Below are positions 63,318-64,000 of a stretch of 64,000 nucleotides of DNA, piece by piece. The notes under the pieces are model-generated. The model was not told where the DNA came from and made no database searches. It saw only the letters and a list, made by a program, of their open reading frames with translations. The translations under genes were made by a program, and so were the position numbers. Source of the stretch: Calothrix anomala FACHB-343 (lineage in GTDB: Bacteria > Cyanobacteriota > Cyanobacteriia > Cyanobacteriales > Nostocaceae). The stretch lies in the NCBI RefSeq assembly GCF_014696435.1, contig NZ_JACJQG010000011.1, forward strand, positions 1-64,000, read 5' to 3'. Every line of letters starts with the position of its first letter. Position 1 is the first letter of the stretch.

Positions 63318-64000
63318 ATGAAACCTAAACTCAAGTACAAAGCAAATCTGTTTACGCAACTTACACTAACCTTAGTTTCATTAAGTATTATTGCTCCAGC
63401 CCAAGCGATACAATTCAACTTTACCTATGCTGCAAATACTCCTCAAGAAATCAGAGATGGGTTTGATAAAGCTGGTGATATTTGGACTTCTAAACTAAAG
63501 GACAAATATTTTGATATTAATTGCTTTTGTAATCGTGATAGCACAGTCAATATTTATATCAATTTTCAAGAATTATCTAACAATCAAGCTTTAGCAGGAA
63601 CAATTCCAACTATGCTAAAGGTTGGGTATGATGATTATCTTACAAGCAGCTTTCAAAATATTACTTCTAATGATGATTTGCTAGCAATGAAAAATATGCA
63701 AATCAATAATACAGATAAAAGTGTTTTTGCTAACAAAACTTTAAGTGAACTGCAATATATTAACAGAAAATCTATTAATTTTTTTGGCTCAGAATTCAGC
63801 ATGGTAATGGATAACTTGGGAGCCGTGAATGTCCTTAATTCTCAACCGATAACACCATCTGGTAATCGGATCTTAGATAATAACGATAATTATAACAATA
63901 AAACTATTTGGCTGAGTACTGCTAATGCCAAAGCCTTAAATCTGATTGCTGGTAATGAGAGTGGATTTGATGCCCAAATTTTTCTGGGGAAATCAATGCT
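63318..64000 (+). CDS. Exported protein, partial at right edge; possible metalloprotease-type
   Basis: An open frame of 227 codons from ATG 63318 to the window end without a stop. The N-terminus is a classical signal peptide (LFTQLTLTLVSLSIIAPAQA, cleavage about residue 35), followed by IQFNFTYAANTPQEIRDGFDKAGDIW. The start of the mature region resembles cyanobacterial secreted proteins of the NF038122 metalloprotease type, which begin with a similar FNFTYA segment, but the zinc-binding HExxH motif would lie beyond the window and cannot be checked. The codon pattern is even and no frameshift is seen. The gene appears to be the first of its transcript, facing away from the ComFB gene. Confidence 0.75.
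   Translation, partial: MKPKLKYKANLFTQLTLTLVSLSIIAPAQAIQFNFTYAANTPQEIRDGFDKAGDIWTSKLKDKYFDINCFCNRDSTVNIYINFQELSNNQALAGTIPTMLKVGYDDYLTSSFQNITSNDDLLAMKNMQINNTDKSVFANKTLSELQYINRKSINFFGSEFSMVMDNLGAVNVLNSQPITPSGNRILDNNDNYNNKTIWLSTANAKALNLIAGNESGFDAQIFLGKSM

Noticed and set aside
1-64000. tRNA, rRNA, transposase or prophage genes
   Set aside because: None was recognised by eye in the gaps or frames. A covariance or HMM search could still find a missed tRNA.

Overview
The window is chromosomal DNA from a cyanobacterium, most probably a filamentous heterocyst-former of the Nostoc/Calothrix/Tolypothrix type. The evidence is the very frequent palindrome GCGATCGC (HIP1), many heptanucleotide tandem repeats (STRR type) between genes, and the gene families present: an Omp85 with a cyanobacterial layout, a Tic55/PaO-like Rieske oxygenase, ComFB, CHAT-TPR proteins, an NB-ARC-WD40 protein, a PknF-like kinase, hybrid histidine kinases and DUF4114 repeats. 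I saw no rRNA, tRNA, CRISPR array, transposase or phage genes. The window ends inside a secreted-protein gene at the right edge.

Layout. 0.3-10 kb: Ser/Thr kinase, a 42-bp minisatellite, an exported TPR-CHAT protein, an Omp85 outer-membrane protein, and a divergent lipid-A-disaccharide-synthase-like glycosyltransferase. 10-15.6 kb: phosphorelay cluster (NarL-type regulator, two REC-HisKA-HATPase hybrids, a CheY-like receiver) with a 1.4-kb gap. 16-19 kb: two AAA ATPases in tandem. 19-24 kb: DUF1648 membrane protein, Rieske oxygenase, membrane coiled-coil/TPR protein. 24-28.5 kb: NB-ARC protein with two probable seven-bladed WD40 propellers, followed by a 21-bp minisatellite and MITE-like repeats. 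28.5-33 kb: KTSC protein, PhoD-like hydrolase, and a divergent nucleoside hydrolase/cytosine deaminase pair that looks like a nucleobase salvage module.

33.7-40.7 kb: the most coherent unusual locus. Five co-oriented genes encode an Hsp70, a zinc-ribbon/TM/LysM protein, a 912-aa TPR-like protein, a J-like protein without HPD, and a GrpE-like factor. Three components of a chaperone cycle are therefore present beside a membrane anchor and a scaffold, which suggests a dedicated second Hsp70 machine. 41-50.9 kb: small membrane protein with a clear terminator, Tat-exported PhoD, four-repeat DUF4114 protein, membrane GTPase, small hypothetical protein, aldo/keto reductase.

51.3-54.5 kb: an AT-rich two-gene operon. 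The first gene fuses a RelE/ParE-like domain to a UvrD-like superfamily 1 helicase. It overlaps a coiled-coil protein with a C-terminal membrane anchor. No antitoxin gene is seen. This is the best candidate for an undescribed conflict or defence system. 54.8-62.6 kb: DUF697 GTPase, then a minus-strand cluster of ComFB, filamentous-haemagglutinin-type exoprotein and CHAT-TPR protein. The last two overlap by 11 bases. 63.3 kb to the edge: a truncated exported protein.

Intergenic DNA is rich in repeats: heptamer tandems of three unrelated sequences, 26-bp perfect palindromes, inverted-repeat (MITE-like) elements, and two minisatellites whose units are multiples of 21 bp. All family names come from motif recognition by eye; no database search was possible.
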